Positions 27,702-37,430 of a stretch of 39,350 bases of DNA are shown here, piece by piece. A model generated the notes under the pieces. The model was not told the DNA's origin, did no database searches, and saw only the letters and a list, made by a program, of their open reading frames with translations. A program made the position numbers and the translations under genes. How positions within the stretch are numbered: the first letter of the stretch is position 1; every line of letters starts with the position of its first letter. This DNA comes from an uncultured Aurantimicrobium sp. (GTDB lineage: Bacteria > Actinomycetota > Actinomycetes > Actinomycetales > Microbacteriaceae). Location of the stretch: positions 1 through 39,350 of the forward strand of contig NZ_CAKZII010000031.1 of the NCBI RefSeq assembly GCF_936931525.1. The letters are read 5' to 3'.

Positions 27702-28850
27702 ATGTCCATCATGTTACCGAGCCTGAATTCCGCGCAGTTGAGCCTTGCCGACGTGTTGCCAAGTTGCTTAGCAAGCCTTGGAATGCAAGAAATGCCCAAC
27801 AGGTTAGAGCTCCCTGCAGCCCAGTCTGCAGTTGTGGTCTTAGTTGATGGTTTGGGTTCTCAGAATCTCGCTTCGGCATCAGCTCATGCGCGCTTTCTGG
27901 GTAGGCATTCCACTTCAGAAACATCTCTCACCACCGTATTTCCCAGCACGACTGCTGCGGCACTTGCTTCTTTGACAACGGGAACAACCCCAGGCCAACA
28001 CGGAATGACGGGTTACAAAGTAAGAAACCCTGAATCTGGAGATGTCGTCAACCTGTTGACCGGTCTGGGTGTATTTCCTGAGCCCTCAGCGTGGATTACT
28101 CGACAACCGTTATATTCACGTGCTCAAGAAAACGGCATCACTCCAACGGTTGTTGCTCATCCACGCTTTGCAGATACCCCGTTGACGAAGGTTATCCACG
28201 CAGGTGCAGTTCAGCTCAGTTCGAAGACCTTGGATGAGCGTGTTCAGGCCGTGCTCAGCACTCTCAAACAACCAGGCAAACACCTCGTCATTCTCTACAT
28301 CTCTGAACTTGACGAGTTAGCTCACAATAAGGGAGTTAATAGCCCTGAATGGGCCGCTTCGTTGGAATCAGTTGATGGTGCACTCAAAACCCTCAGTGAA
28401 CAGCTTCCGACCGACGCGGGAATGATTGTGACAGCCGACCATGGCGTGCTCGATATTCCTGCGTCGAAACATTTTCTTTATGGAACTGATCTCGAACATA
28501 TGGAACATATCTCAGAGGTAGGCGGTGAACCTCGTTGTCTTCAGTTGTACTTCTCTGAGGAAGCGACCGTCAATGATCGGGCTGCTGCGTTGACCGTGTG
28601 GCGGAGAGATTGGTCAGAGCTTGCGTGGGTTCTCAGTAAAGATGAGGTACTTGAATCCGGGCTTTATGGAGTGGTTGATACGGCCGTTCTTTCACGTCTC
28701 GGTGACATCTTCGTACTTGCAAAGAAGGACGTCGCGTTCTACGACGAACGCGACCACTTACTCAAGGGGCGAAACATGATTGGGCAACACGGGGGAGTCT
28801 CGGCAATTGAGCTCTCGATCCCCGGAATACGCCTAGGGGCTTTTGCCTAA
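27702..28850 (+). CDS. Alkaline phosphatase superfamily protein (nucleotide pyrophosphatase/phosphodiesterase-like)
   Basis: VVVLVDGLGSQNL, TTVFPSTTAAALASLTTGTTPGQHGMTGYKV, VTADHGVLDIP, GQHGGVSAIELSIPGI. Confidence 0.86.
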   Translation: MSIMLPSLNSAQLSLADVLPSCLASLGMQEMPNRLELPAAQSAVVVLVDGLGSQNLASASAHARFLGRHSTSETSLTTVFPSTTAAALASLTTGTTPGQHGMTGYKVRNPESGDVVNLLTGLGVFPEPSAWITRQPLYSRAQENGITPTVVAHPRFADTPLTKVIHAGAVQLSSKTLDERVQAVLSTLKQPGKHLVILYISELDELAHNKGVNSPEWAASLESVDGALKTLSEQLPTDAGMIVTADHGVLDIPASKHFLYGTDLEHMEHISEVGGEPRCLQLYFSEEATVNDRAAALTVWRRDWSELAWVLSKDEVLESGLYGVVDTAVLSRLGDIFVLAKKDVAFYDERDHLLKGRNMIGQHGGVSAIELSIPGIRLGAFA

Positions 28851-29885
28851 TTAGGCTGGGTCGTCATCGGAACGTGTTCCGAAGACAATGTCATCCCATG
28901 ACGGCATCGAAGGTCGACCGTTTTTACCGACCTGCTTAGAATCATTCTTTGATTCAGGAGTGACAGTGGGGGCTTCTTCCGAAACGTTCATATCGAACGG
29001 TTCTGTGAAAGAAAGAGTCGCGTCGAATTCGACTGTTTCCCCGCCAATAACGGTGTCCTCTGAAACAACTTCTAGAGAATCAGTTACTGCACTGACCTCG
29101 TCTTTGAGCCAGGCTGGAGTCGTCTCTCGGTCATTACGGCGCTTGCGTAATGCTTCTAAAAGATCTGCAGTGGGGCTGTGTTCGCGAGTCTCCTCAGCCG
29201 CAGGAGCTGCAGAAGTTTCAGGGACCGCTGACACCACAGGGGCAGTCATTGATGCGGGGAGAGGTTCAACGACAAGTGTGTCTGCCGAGTCAACACCAAC
29301 AGCGCGCAACTTAGGAATAAGACCAGTGCTGAGCTCGCCTCGTTGAGAAAGTGTTGTGGCATCACTATTGACAGGAGTCAAGGTCCTCTTGCGAGGTTCA
29401 AATGACCATCTCGCATCATGCTCAATGGCGTTAGCTGTGAACTCCAGTTTGACCACCCACGAGCCAGTTTCTTCTTTCCACGTTGCCCAGCGTTCTGCTG
29501 TCGCATTGAGGCTGTGTAGACGCTGGGTGATGACGGTGCCAAAAGCAGTACTGAGGCTTCCCGTGTCTGTTTCTACGGTGGTCTGTGTGGGCACGGACAA
29601 AGCAGAGGTGATGATGAACTCGCGTTCAGCGAGAACAGGGGTTTCAAATCGCTGAATGAGATCTAACGAAGCTCCTGTAAGTGCAGAGATTTCATCGTTA
29701 GAAAGTCCTGCACGAAGGTGAGACTGAATGTCTTTCGGAGAAACGCGAGGGCCGTCTTCTGTGGTGCGGCTGTGACGAAGTCGACGCAGCGAGGTCTCAT
29801 CAACAGGAACTCTGAATTCATTTCCTTCATCGTCAGTGACAACGAGGGTCGCGCCATCGACATCGGTGACTTTGAGTTCGCGCAT
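28851..29885 (-). CDS. sepH: Septation protein SepH (DUF3071 N-terminal domain)
   Basis: MRELKVTDVDGATLVVTDDEGNEFRVPVDETSLRRLR...VSPKDIQSHLRAGLSNDEISALTGASLDLIQRFETPVLAEREFI; AAGGAG ribosome-binding site; start inside the longer listed ORF. Confidence 0.9.
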   Translation of the reverse strand: MRELKVTDVDGATLVVTDDEGNEFRVPVDETSLRRLRHSRTTEDGPRVSPKDIQSHLRAGLSNDEISALTGASLDLIQRFETPVLAEREFIITSALSVPTQTTVETDTGSLSTAFGTVITQRLHSLNATAERWATWKEETGSWVVKLEFTANAIEHDARWSFEPRKRTLTPVNSDATTLSQRGELSTGLIPKLRAVGVDSADTLVVEPLPASMTAPVVSAVPETSAAPAAEETREHSPTADLLEALRKRRNDRETTPAWLKDEVSAVTDSLEVVSEDTVIGGETVEFDATLSFTEPFDMNVSEEAPTVTPESKNDSKQVGKNGRPSMPSWDDIVFGTRSDDDPA

Positions 29886-30089
29886 AACAGGGTGCTCCTT
29901 GGCCAAATTCTGTTGACTAGAGAATTCCACTAAATGGTGAAGATGCCTCGTAAGGCGTGCGCGTGCCGAGGTAATTGCTTCTCTCTAGCAACACGCCCTG
30001 TCAGGTTTTTGTGTTTCTGAGCTCAATGGGGCAAACTGTCCGCGCCGGAGCATTTCAACGCCGGTGACGTGACGAATTGGATCTTCAAG

Positions 30090-30386
30090 ATGGCAACTGA
30101 CTACGACGCACCCCGCAAAACAGATAACGACGACACTGAATCGATCGAAGCACTCAAAGAACGAGTCCCCGACAAGCTCTCTGGTGCCGTTGATTCAGAA
30201 GACGCAGACAACCCTGGTGGTTTTGAACTTGCAGGTGCAGATCTCTCTGACATGGAACTCGACGTTGTCGTGCTCCCTCCTCAGGATGATGAATTCACCT
30301 GTGTGAGCTGCTTCCTGGTCAAGCACCGTTCCCAGGTGGACCACGAAGAAAAGCTTGGTCCTGTTTGTAAGGAATGCGCTTTCTAA
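30090..30386 (+). CDS. DUF4193 family protein
   Basis: MATDYDAPRKTDNDD...DDEFTCVSCFLVKHRSQVDHEEKLGPVCKECAF. Confidence 0.9.
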   Translation: MATDYDAPRKTDNDDTESIEALKERVPDKLSGAVDSEDADNPGGFELAGADLSDMELDVVVLPPQDDEFTCVSCFLVKHRSQVDHEEKLGPVCKECAF

Positions 30387-30391
30387 GACTT

Positions 30392-30432
30392 AAACACCAC
30401 ATGGCCAGCTGAAAAGCTGGCCATGTGTGTTT
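30392..30432. terminator. Bidirectional intrinsic terminator between the DUF4193 and DUF3093 genes
   Basis: aaacaccacatggccagct / gaaa / agctggccatgtgtgttt, one bulge, GNRA loop, T-rich flank. Confidence 0.85.
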
Positions 30433-30438
30433 TAAGCG

Positions 30439-30885
30439 CTACTTCTTATCTCTTCCAGAGCGCAATGCAGCAACCAGTTCTTCTGGCTTGCGAGTAGAGA
30501 AAAGCCAATAGGGAGTGGGGTCGTTGGGGTCTGTGATGTCCACCCGGACCACAGGGTTCACCCATCCGCGGAGGAAGATCCATGCGCGGGCATCAAGTTC
30601 GGGGCCACGCGCCGCTACAGCGTAGTTTCCGGAATAGGCACTAACCGAACCAATGAATTCGCGGTTGATATGTGCCTTACCCACGCGAAGTTCTGTTTCG
30701 GTGAGAGTGATGGTGGGCGACGTGGCGAACATAGGTATCACGATTGCCGCGTAAATCACGATCGAAAGAATGACACCAAGGGTGAAATCTATCGGGGCCA
30801 TCACCAAGATCGTCGTAGGAATCATGAATGCCGCAATGACATACATCCACCACGATGGGCGCAAAACTTCACGAAACGTCGTCAT
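30439..30885 (-). CDS. DUF3093 family membrane protein
   Basis: MTTFREVLRPSWWMYVIAAFMIPTTILVMAPIDFTLGVILSIVIYAAIVI...; divergent from dut as in other actinobacteria; start inside the longer listed ORF. Confidence 0.83.
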   Translation of the reverse strand: MTTFREVLRPSWWMYVIAAFMIPTTILVMAPIDFTLGVILSIVIYAAIVIPMFATSPTITLTETELRVGKAHINREFIGSVSAYSGNYAVAARGPELDARAWIFLRGWVNPVVRVDITDPNDPTPYWLFSTRKPEELVAALRSGRDKK

Positions 30886-30912
30886 ACCTCTATTCGACCA
30901 CTGATTTTGGAC

Positions 30913-30918
30913 TAACCT
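30913..30918 (+). promoter_or_regulatory. Putative leaderless dut promoter, -10 TAACCT
   Basis: TAACCT-CGACAC-GTG (30925). Confidence 0.42.
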
Positions 30919-30924
30919 CGACAC

Positions 30925-31374
30925 GTGGCCGAAACAGTTGAAGTTCTTATCTCTGCTCAGAACGTTCCCAGTTACTCTCATCCCGGAGATGCAGGGGCGG
31001 ATCTTTCTTCTTCCGAAGCACTGACACTTGCTCCTGGAGAGCGTGCAACAGTTGGAACAGGTGTTTCCATTGCTCTTCCAGCTGGCTACGTTGCGTTCGT
31101 TGTTCCACGCTCGGGATTGGCTTCTAAGCACGGAATCACTGTGGTGAATTCACCAGGCACTGTTGATGCTGGCTACCGCGGGGAGATTAAAGTCACTCTT
31201 TTGAACACCGATTCTTCACAGCCTTTTGACATTGCCGTGGGCGATCGTATTGCTCAGATGATTGTGATGCCTGTCACTCAAGCTCGTTTCATCCCAGTTG
31301 AGAAACTTCCAGTAAGTGAACGTGGCGATTCTGGTTTTGGTTCCACTGGACTTTCAGCACGAAAAGGAAACTAA
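30925..31374 (+). CDS. dut: dUTP diphosphatase
   Basis: HPGDAGADLSSSE, VPRSGLASKHGITVVNSPGTVDAGYRGEIKV, GDRIAQMIV, RGDSGFGSTG. Confidence 0.95.
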   Translation: MAETVEVLISAQNVPSYSHPGDAGADLSSSEALTLAPGERATVGTGVSIALPAGYVAFVVPRSGLASKHGITVVNSPGTVDAGYRGEIKVTLLNTDSSQPFDIAVGDRIAQMIVMPVTQARFIPVEKLPVSERGDSGFGSTGLSARKGN

Positions 31375-31376
31375 AC

Positions 31377-31976
31377 ATGTCAGGTCCTATTTCCGACGCC
31401 AAAAGCGCACCAGCAGATCGTGAAACCACTGGTCCCTTCGACGAATCTGAAGTCAGTGGTGTTCGACCCTACGTCGATTTAGGTGCGCTCAAACTAGTTC
31501 CCCGCGAAGGACTCAACCTCCGTTTGGAAGTTGAAGAAGGCTCCGGTCGTGTCGTTGCAGTAGCAATGGATTACCAAGGTTCCACACTTCAGGTCCAAGC
31601 ATTTGCGTCTACGCGTTCGCAAGGTTTGTGGCACGAGGTTCGTTCACAGCTCACTGAACAGATTTCTACTCAGGGTGGTTCTGTTGAGGACACTCTCTCT
31701 GAACTAGGGCCAGAGTTGTTGTGTAAAGTTCCTGCACTTGTCGACGGTAAGCAAACTTTTCAAGAAGTGCGCTTTATTGGTGTTGATGGCCCTCGTTGGT
31801 TCTTGCGCGGTGTGATTGCAGGTCCTGCAGCGACTAACCCTGAAATGGGTGCACGCATGATTGAACTGTTCAAAGACATCGTTGTTGTTCGTGGACAGCA
31901 ACCCATGCCACCTCGCGAGCTCATGCCACTGAAGGTTCCTGAGCAAGCAGCAGGTATTGCTCCTACGCAGCGCTAA
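31377..31976 (+). CDS. DUF3710 family protein
   Basis: SGVRPYVDLGALKLVPREGLNLRLEVEEGSGRVVAVAMDYQGSTLQVQAFASTRSQGLWHEVRSQL; dut-DUF3710-DUF3159 order. Confidence 0.88.
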   Translation: MSGPISDAKSAPADRETTGPFDESEVSGVRPYVDLGALKLVPREGLNLRLEVEEGSGRVVAVAMDYQGSTLQVQAFASTRSQGLWHEVRSQLTEQISTQGGSVEDTLSELGPELLCKVPALVDGKQTFQEVRFIGVDGPRWFLRGVIAGPAATNPEMGARMIELFKDIVVVRGQQPMPPRELMPLKVPEQAAGIAPTQR

Positions 31977-31978
31977 TC

Positions 31979-32665
31979 ATGTCTGACAAACAAGGCATTG
32001 CTGGCCTGGCCTCTCAGCTGGGAGGAAGCTCAAACGGTAAACATCCCCTGTGGAATGCCATGGGTGGAGCACTCGGCATTGTCGAAACAATCCTTCCGGG
32101 ACTTCTCTTTGTCGCAGTCTTTTCCTTCACGCTCGATCCTTGGTTGGCTATCTGGGTATCGGTTTCTGCTTCTGTTCTCTTTACGTTGTATCGCCTCGTG
32201 CGAAAACAAGCAGCCACCCAAGCCCTTGTTGGTCTGCTTGGCGTTGCCATTTCCGCTGTACTTGCGTTGATGTCCAACAAGCCTGAGGACAACTTCGTGG
32301 TGGGCATGGTTACCAACGGCGTGTATGGCACCGTCTTCCTGATTTCAGTAGCTGTCGGCTGGCCCATTATTGGTGTGGTTATTGGTCTCGTGCGCAGCGA
32401 GGGCACGTCATGGCGTAAGAATCGTCATCACAAACGCGTCTACACCGGAGTCACCCTGTTGTGGGTGGCAATGTTTGCTCTGCGCCTCGGCATTGAGTAT
32501 CCGCTTTATCTGGCAGGCGATGTAGCCGGGCTCGCGACAGCGAAATTGATTTTAGGTTTGCCCCTATACGTTCCTGTTCTTGCCTTGACGTGGCTGATCG
32601 TGCGATCGCTCTATCGAGAAAAATCTTCACTTTCAGAAGAAATAACTGTCAAAAAGTCCGACTAA
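31979..32665 (+). CDS. DUF3159 family membrane protein
   Basis: ETILPGLLFVAVFSFTLDPWLAIWVSVSASVLFTLYRLVRKQAATQALVGLLGVAISAVLA. Confidence 0.88.
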   Translation: MSDKQGIAGLASQLGGSSNGKHPLWNAMGGALGIVETILPGLLFVAVFSFTLDPWLAIWVSVSASVLFTLYRLVRKQAATQALVGLLGVAISAVLALMSNKPEDNFVVGMVTNGVYGTVFLISVAVGWPIIGVVIGLVRSEGTSWRKNRHHKRVYTGVTLLWVAMFALRLGIEYPLYLAGDVAGLATAKLILGLPLYVPVLALTWLIVRSLYREKSSLSEEITVKKSD

Positions 32666-32671
32666 GATATA

Positions 32672-32711
32672 TCTTGATATCAAGAGACTTTTTGTTTTCT
32701 TGATTTCAACA
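32672..32711. promoter_or_regulatory. Paired palindromic operator candidate upstream of acnA
   Basis: TCTTGATATCAAGA (32672-32685, perfect palindrome) and TCTTGATTTCAACA (32698-32711, imperfect copy) offset by 26 bp. Confidence 0.5.
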
Positions 32712-32752
32712 TTTTTTTGACCTGCGTAGTACGCCCAATGGAGGAGCAGCAC

Positions 32753-35437
32753 GTGTCGGCAGTAAACAGCTTTGGAGCTAAGAGCACACTCGAGGTGTCA
32801 GGAAAGTCTTACGAGATCTTCCGCCTCGACTCCGTTCAGGGACACGACAAGTTGCCCTACAGTCTCAAGGTTCTCCTCGAGAACCTTCTGCGCACTGAGG
32901 ATGGCGCAAACGTCACTGCAGAGCAGATCAAGGCCTTGGGCAGCTGGGTTCCTTCTGCTGAGCCCGACACCGAAATCCAGTTCACCCCTGCTCGCGTCAT
33001 CATGCAGGACTTCACTGGTGTTCCCTGTGTCGTTGACCTTGCAACCATGCGTGAGGCAGTAACCGAGCTCGGTGGCGACCCCACCAAGATCAACCCTCTT
33101 GCTCCTGCAGAGCTCGTCATTGACCACTCAGTTATTGCAGACCTTTACGGTTCAGCAGATGCTCTTGAGCAGAACGTTGAAATCGAATACGAGCGCAACG
33201 GCGAGCGTTACCAGTTCCTCCGCTGGGGCCAGACCGCGTTTGATGACTTCAAGGTTGTTCCCCCTGGAACCGGTATCGTCCACCAGGTCAACATTGAGTA
33301 CCTTGCTCGCGTCACGATGGCTCGCGAAGTTGCTGGTGTTCTTCAGGCTTACCCTGACACCTGTGTAGGTACCGACTCTCACACCACCATGGTCAACGGC
33401 CTCGGTGTACTTGGTTGGGGTGTTGGTGGTATTGAGGCTGAGGCAGCAATGCTCGGTCAGCCCGTCTCCATGCTTATTCCTAAGGTTGTTGGTTTCAAGC
33501 TTTCTGGCTCGATCCCCACCGGTGTAACAGCAACCGACGTCGTTCTCACCATTACCCAGATGCTGCGTAAGCAGGGCGTTGTGGGCAAGTTCGTAGAGTT
33601 CTACGGTCCTGGTGTTTCTTCTGTTCCTCTGGCTAACCGTGCCACCATCGGAAACATGAGCCCAGAGTTCGGTTCAACCGCTGCAATGTTCCCTGTCGAC
33701 AATGTCACCTTGGACTACCTGCGTCTGACCGGTCGCTCGGCTGAGCAGGTTGCTCTCGTTGAGGCATACTCCAAGGCACAGGGCCTGTGGTTTGACCCCA
33801 GCAACGAGCCCAACTTCTCGGAGTACATGGAACTCGACCTCTCGACTGTTGTTCCTTCCATCTCTGGCCCCAAGCGTCCACAGGACCGCATTGAGCTGTC
33901 GAAGGCACAGACCCAGTTCGCAGAAGACGTCAAGAACTACACCCACGGTGACGCAGTCAAGGTCAGCGTTGATGGGGGAGAAGAGTTTGAGCTGAAGAAT
34001 GGTGCTGTCACCATTGCAGCCATCACTTCCTGCACCAACACCTCTAACCCTTCGGTCATGCTTGCTGCAGGTCTTCTTGCTCGCAACGCTGTGAAGAAGG
34101 GCCTGAAGTCGAAGCCATGGGTCAAGACCACCCTGTCTCCTGGATCCAAGGTAGTGACCGACTACTACGAGAAGGCAGGAGTTACTCCTTACCTCGACGA
34201 GCTCGGTTTCTACCCCGTTGGTTACGGCTGCATGACCTGCATTGGTAACTCTGGTCCCCTCAAGGACGAGATTTCTGCAGCAATCAACCACAACGACCTC
34301 GCTGTGACCGCTGTTCTCTCGGGTAACCGTAACTTCGAAGGCCGTATTAGCCCCGACGTGAAGATGAACTACCTGGCAAGCCCTCCTCTCGTCATTGCTT
34401 ATGCTCTGGCTGGTTCGATGGACTTTGACTTCGAAAAGGACGCTCTCGGAACTGGTTCCGACGGTAACCCTGTCTTCCTCAAGGACATCTGGCCTGACAC
34501 CGCTGAGGTAGAGAAGGTCATTGGCGAGTCCATTGACACTGCCATGTTCGACCACGAGTACTCCTCTGTATTCAACGGTGATGCGCGCTGGCAGAACCTG
34601 CCCACCCCAACCGGTGCAACCTTCGAGTGGGACACTAAGTCCACCTACGTGCGCAAGCCTCCATACTTCGACGGCATGAAGAAGGAGACCACTCCTGTCA
34701 CCGATATTGCTGGTGCTCGCGTGCTGGCAACTCTGGGTGACTCAGTGACCACTGACCACATCTCACCTGCTGGAAACATCAAGGCTGGCACCCCTGCGGC
34801 TGTCTACCTCGATCAGCACGGTGTTGCTCGCGGTGACTACAACTCTTATGGATCTCGTCGTGGAAACCACGAAGTAATGATTCGCGGCACATTCGCGAAC
34901 ATTCGTCTGAAGAACCAGCTCCTGGACGGTGTTGAGGGTGGTTACACTCGCGACTTCACTCAGGCAGATGGCCCTCAGTCCTTCATCTACGACGCCAGTG
35001 CAAACTACCAGGCAGCTGGAACTCCTCTCGTCATCTTCGGTGGCAAGGAATATGGTTCCGGTTCATCGCGTGACTGGGCTGCAAAGGGAACCGCTCTGCT
35101 GGGCGTGAAGGCTGTTATCACTGAGAGCTTCGAGCGTATTCACCGCTCTAACCTCATTGGTATGGGTGTTCTTCCTCTGCAGTTCCCTGCAGGTCAGAGC
35201 TGGGAGACCCTGGGTCTCGATGGTACTGAGATCATCTCGATCTCTGGCGTTGAAGAGCTCAACAAGGGTGTTACCCCCAAGACTGTTCGTGTGACTGCTA
35301 CTCCTTCGGAGAACTCTCCTGCAGGAAAGCAGACCATCGAGTTTGACGCAGTAGTGCGCATCGACACCCCAGGTGAAGCTGACTACTACCGCAACGGTGG
35401 AATCCTCCAGTACGTGCTGCGTTCGCTCGTCGCTTAG
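32753..35437 (+). CDS. acnA: Aconitate hydratase
   Basis: [35 protein letters not shown]-type block, [68 protein letters not shown] start with GGAGGAG ribosome-binding site. Confidence 0.95.
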   Translation: MSAVNSFGAKSTLEVSGKSYEIFRLDSVQGHDKLPYSLKVLLENLLRTEDGANVTAEQIKALGSWVPSAEPDTEIQFTPARVIMQDFTGVPCVVDLATMREAVTELGGDPTKINPLAPAELVIDHSVIADLYGSADALEQNVEIEYERNGERYQFLRWGQTAFDDFKVVPPGTGIVHQVNIEYLARVTMAREVAGVLQAYPDTCVGTDSHTTMVNGLGVLGWGVGGIEAEAAMLGQPVSMLIPKVVGFKLSGSIPTGVTATDVVLTITQMLRKQGVVGKFVEFYGPGVSSVPLANRATIGNMSPEFGSTAAMFPVDNVTLDYLRLTGRSAEQVALVEAYSKAQGLWFDPSNEPNFSEYMELDLSTVVPSISGPKRPQDRIELSKAQTQFAEDVKNYTHGDAVKVSVDGGEEFELKNGAVTIAAITSCTNTSNPSVMLAAGLLARNAVKKGLKSKPWVKTTLSPGSKVVTDYYEKAGVTPYLDELGFYPVGYGCMTCIGNSGPLKDEISAAINHNDLAVTAVLSGNRNFEGRISPDVKMNYLASPPLVIAYALAGSMDFDFEKDALGTGSDGNPVFLKDIWPDTAEVEKVIGESIDTAMFDHEYSSVFNGDARWQNLPTPTGATFEWDTKSTYVRKPPYFDGMKKETTPVTDIAGARVLATLGDSVTTDHISPAGNIKAGTPAAVYLDQHGVARGDYNSYGSRRGNHEVMIRGTFANIRLKNQLLDGVEGGYTRDFTQADGPQSFIYDASANYQAAGTPLVIFGGKEYGSGSSRDWAAKGTALLGVKAVITESFERIHRSNLIGMGVLPLQFPAGQSWETLGLDGTEIISISGVEELNKGVTPKTVRVTATPSENSPAGKQTIEFDAVVRIDTPGEADYYRNGGILQYVLRSLVA

Positions 35438-35474
35438 TCGACGAATTCACAGCACAAACTGGTTCGTTTCCTCA

Positions 35475-35480
35475 TAGACT
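35475..35480 (+). promoter_or_regulatory. Putative leaderless dxs promoter, -10 TAGACT
   Basis: TAGACT-CGAGCC-ATG (35487); no Shine-Dalgarno. Confidence 0.5.
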
Positions 35481-35486
35481 CGAGCC

Positions 35487-37427
35487 ATGGCAATTCTTGA
35501 GACTGTTCACGGTCCACGTGACCTCGACAAGCTCACTAACGATCAGCTGATTGAGCTTTCCGGAGAAATCCGTGAATTCTTGGTGCGCGAGGTTGCCCGC
35601 TCTGGCGGGCACCTCGGCCCCAATCTCGGCGTGGTCGAAATGACTATTGCTATTCACCGTGTCTTTGATTCACCCAAGGATTCGATTGTCTTTGACACTG
35701 GACATCAGTCCTATGTGCACAAACTTCTGACAGGTCGTCAAGACTTCTCCAAGTTGCGTGAAAAGGGAGGCCTTGCCGGCTACCCACAGCGCTCAGAATC
35801 TATTCACGACATTGTGGAGAGTTCTCATGCATCAAGCTCACTTTCTTGGGCTGACGGCATTTCCAGGGCGTATTCGATGTCGGGTCAAAAAGACCGACAT
35901 GTCATTGCGGTTGTGGGTGATGGCGCTCTCACTGGCGGAATGACCTGGGAAGCACTCAACAACATCAGTCACGACAATGCCCGCAACCTCATCATCGTTG
36001 TCAATGACAACGGACGCAGTTACGCTCCCACTATTGGTGGCATGGCACGCTTCTTGGACAGTGTGCGCACGCGCAAGGGGTATCGCAACCTGCACTTTAG
36101 TAGTTCTCGCTTTTTCGCCAAGATGGGCCCTTACGCACGGGCTTTTTATCGCGGTGTGCGTGGCGGTGTTCACGGCTTCTTGAGCCGCTTCACCAACAAT
36201 CAAGACCTCTACGCCAACCTCGATATCAAATACCTTGGCCCCGTCAATGGCCATGACGTCAAGGCGATGGAGGCAGTTCTTCGTCAAGCGAAGAGCTACG
36301 GGGCTCCTGTCATAGTTCATGCCATTACCGAAAAGGGTAAGGGCTACGAACCTGCACGCCGTGACCTCGATGACCAGTTCCACGCGGTGGGAAAGATCGA
36401 CCCTGCAACAGGTAAAGCACTGAGTAGTTCAACTTCTGTTGGATGGACGGATGTCTTTGGTGACGAACTCGTTGCACAAGCAGAGCACAACAAGAAAATT
36501 GTTGCCATAACCGCTGCAATGTTGCGACCTACAGGTCTTCACAAGATGCTCGAGCGCTTCCCTGAGCGCATCATTGATGTGGGAATTGCAGAACAGCATG
36601 CAGTGACCTCTGCTGCGGGCCTTGCTTTTGGTGGAATGCACCCGGTTGTTGCCATTTATGCCACCTTTGTGAATCGTGCTTTCGACCAAGTGTTGATGGA
36701 CGTTGCACTTCACAAGGCTGGCGTGACTTTCGTTCTCGACCGTTCAGGTGTGACCGGCCCCGATGGTCCAAGCCATCACGGCGTGTGGGATCTTGCTTTG
36801 TTGCAAGTTGTCCCTCATATTCGCCTAGCTGCTCCTCGAGACGCTACGCGCCTGCGTGAGGAGCTTGCAGAGGCTTTAGCAGTCAATGATGCACCAACTG
36901 TTATTCGCTTCCCCAAGGGCACTGTAGCGACCGATATCGAAGCTGTTCGTCGTTGTGACGATGGTGTGGATGTCCTGCTCGAGGCAGCCCACAAAGATGT
37001 TCTTATCGTCGCGATCGGTGCATTTGCTCAACTGGGTCTAGAAGTTGCAGCACGTCTTGCCCAGCAGGGGATTGGTGCAACAGTTGTCGACCCACGATGG
37101 GTTGTTCCTGTTCCCACCAGCATCATCGAGATGGCTCGTGATCACCGCCTAGTTATCACCCTTGAAGATGGTGTTCGAGTGGGTGGCATTGGAACACGTA
37201 TCCGCCAGGATCTGCGCAGCGCAGGTGTTGACACCGCTGTCGATGAACTCGGACTTCCCGATGAATTCATTGATCACGCCACACGTGAAGAAATTCTTGC
37301 CGAAGCTGGTCTCACTGCACAAGACATCGCACGTGATGTCGTTGCTCAGGTACTCGGAAGTAAAATTCCCGTGGCGAGGCCCCTGCCTGAAGAGTCAAAC
37401 GTTTCCGACTCTCTTCGAGCTGACTAG
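35487..37427 (+). CDS. dxs: 1-deoxy-D-xylulose-5-phosphate synthase
   Basis: GGHLGPNLGVVEMTIAIHRVFDSPKDSIVFDTGHQSYVHKLLTGR, GDGALTGGMTWEALNN, DRSGVTGPDGPSHHG. Confidence 0.95.
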   Translation: MAILETVHGPRDLDKLTNDQLIELSGEIREFLVREVARSGGHLGPNLGVVEMTIAIHRVFDSPKDSIVFDTGHQSYVHKLLTGRQDFSKLREKGGLAGYPQRSESIHDIVESSHASSSLSWADGISRAYSMSGQKDRHVIAVVGDGALTGGMTWEALNNISHDNARNLIIVVNDNGRSYAPTIGGMARFLDSVRTRKGYRNLHFSSSRFFAKMGPYARAFYRGVRGGVHGFLSRFTNNQDLYANLDIKYLGPVNGHDVKAMEAVLRQAKSYGAPVIVHAITEKGKGYEPARRDLDDQFHAVGKIDPATGKALSSSTSVGWTDVFGDELVAQAEHNKKIVAITAAMLRPTGLHKMLERFPERIIDVGIAEQHAVTSAAGLAFGGMHPVVAIYATFVNRAFDQVLMDVALHKAGVTFVLDRSGVTGPDGPSHHGVWDLALLQVVPHIRLAAPRDATRLREELAEALAVNDAPTVIRFPKGTVATDIEAVRRCDDGVDVLLEAAHKDVLIVAIGAFAQLGLEVAARLAQQGIGATVVDPRWVVPVPTSIIEMARDHRLVITLEDGVRVGGIGTRIRQDLRSAGVDTAVDELGLPDEFIDHATREEILAEAGLTAQDIARDVVAQVLGSKIPVARPLPEESNVSDSLRAD

Positions 37428-37430
37428 CTT

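Noticed and set aside
33674-34555. 293-aa minus-strand ORF
   Set aside because: Antisense to acnA; consistent with codon-bias shadow ORFs.
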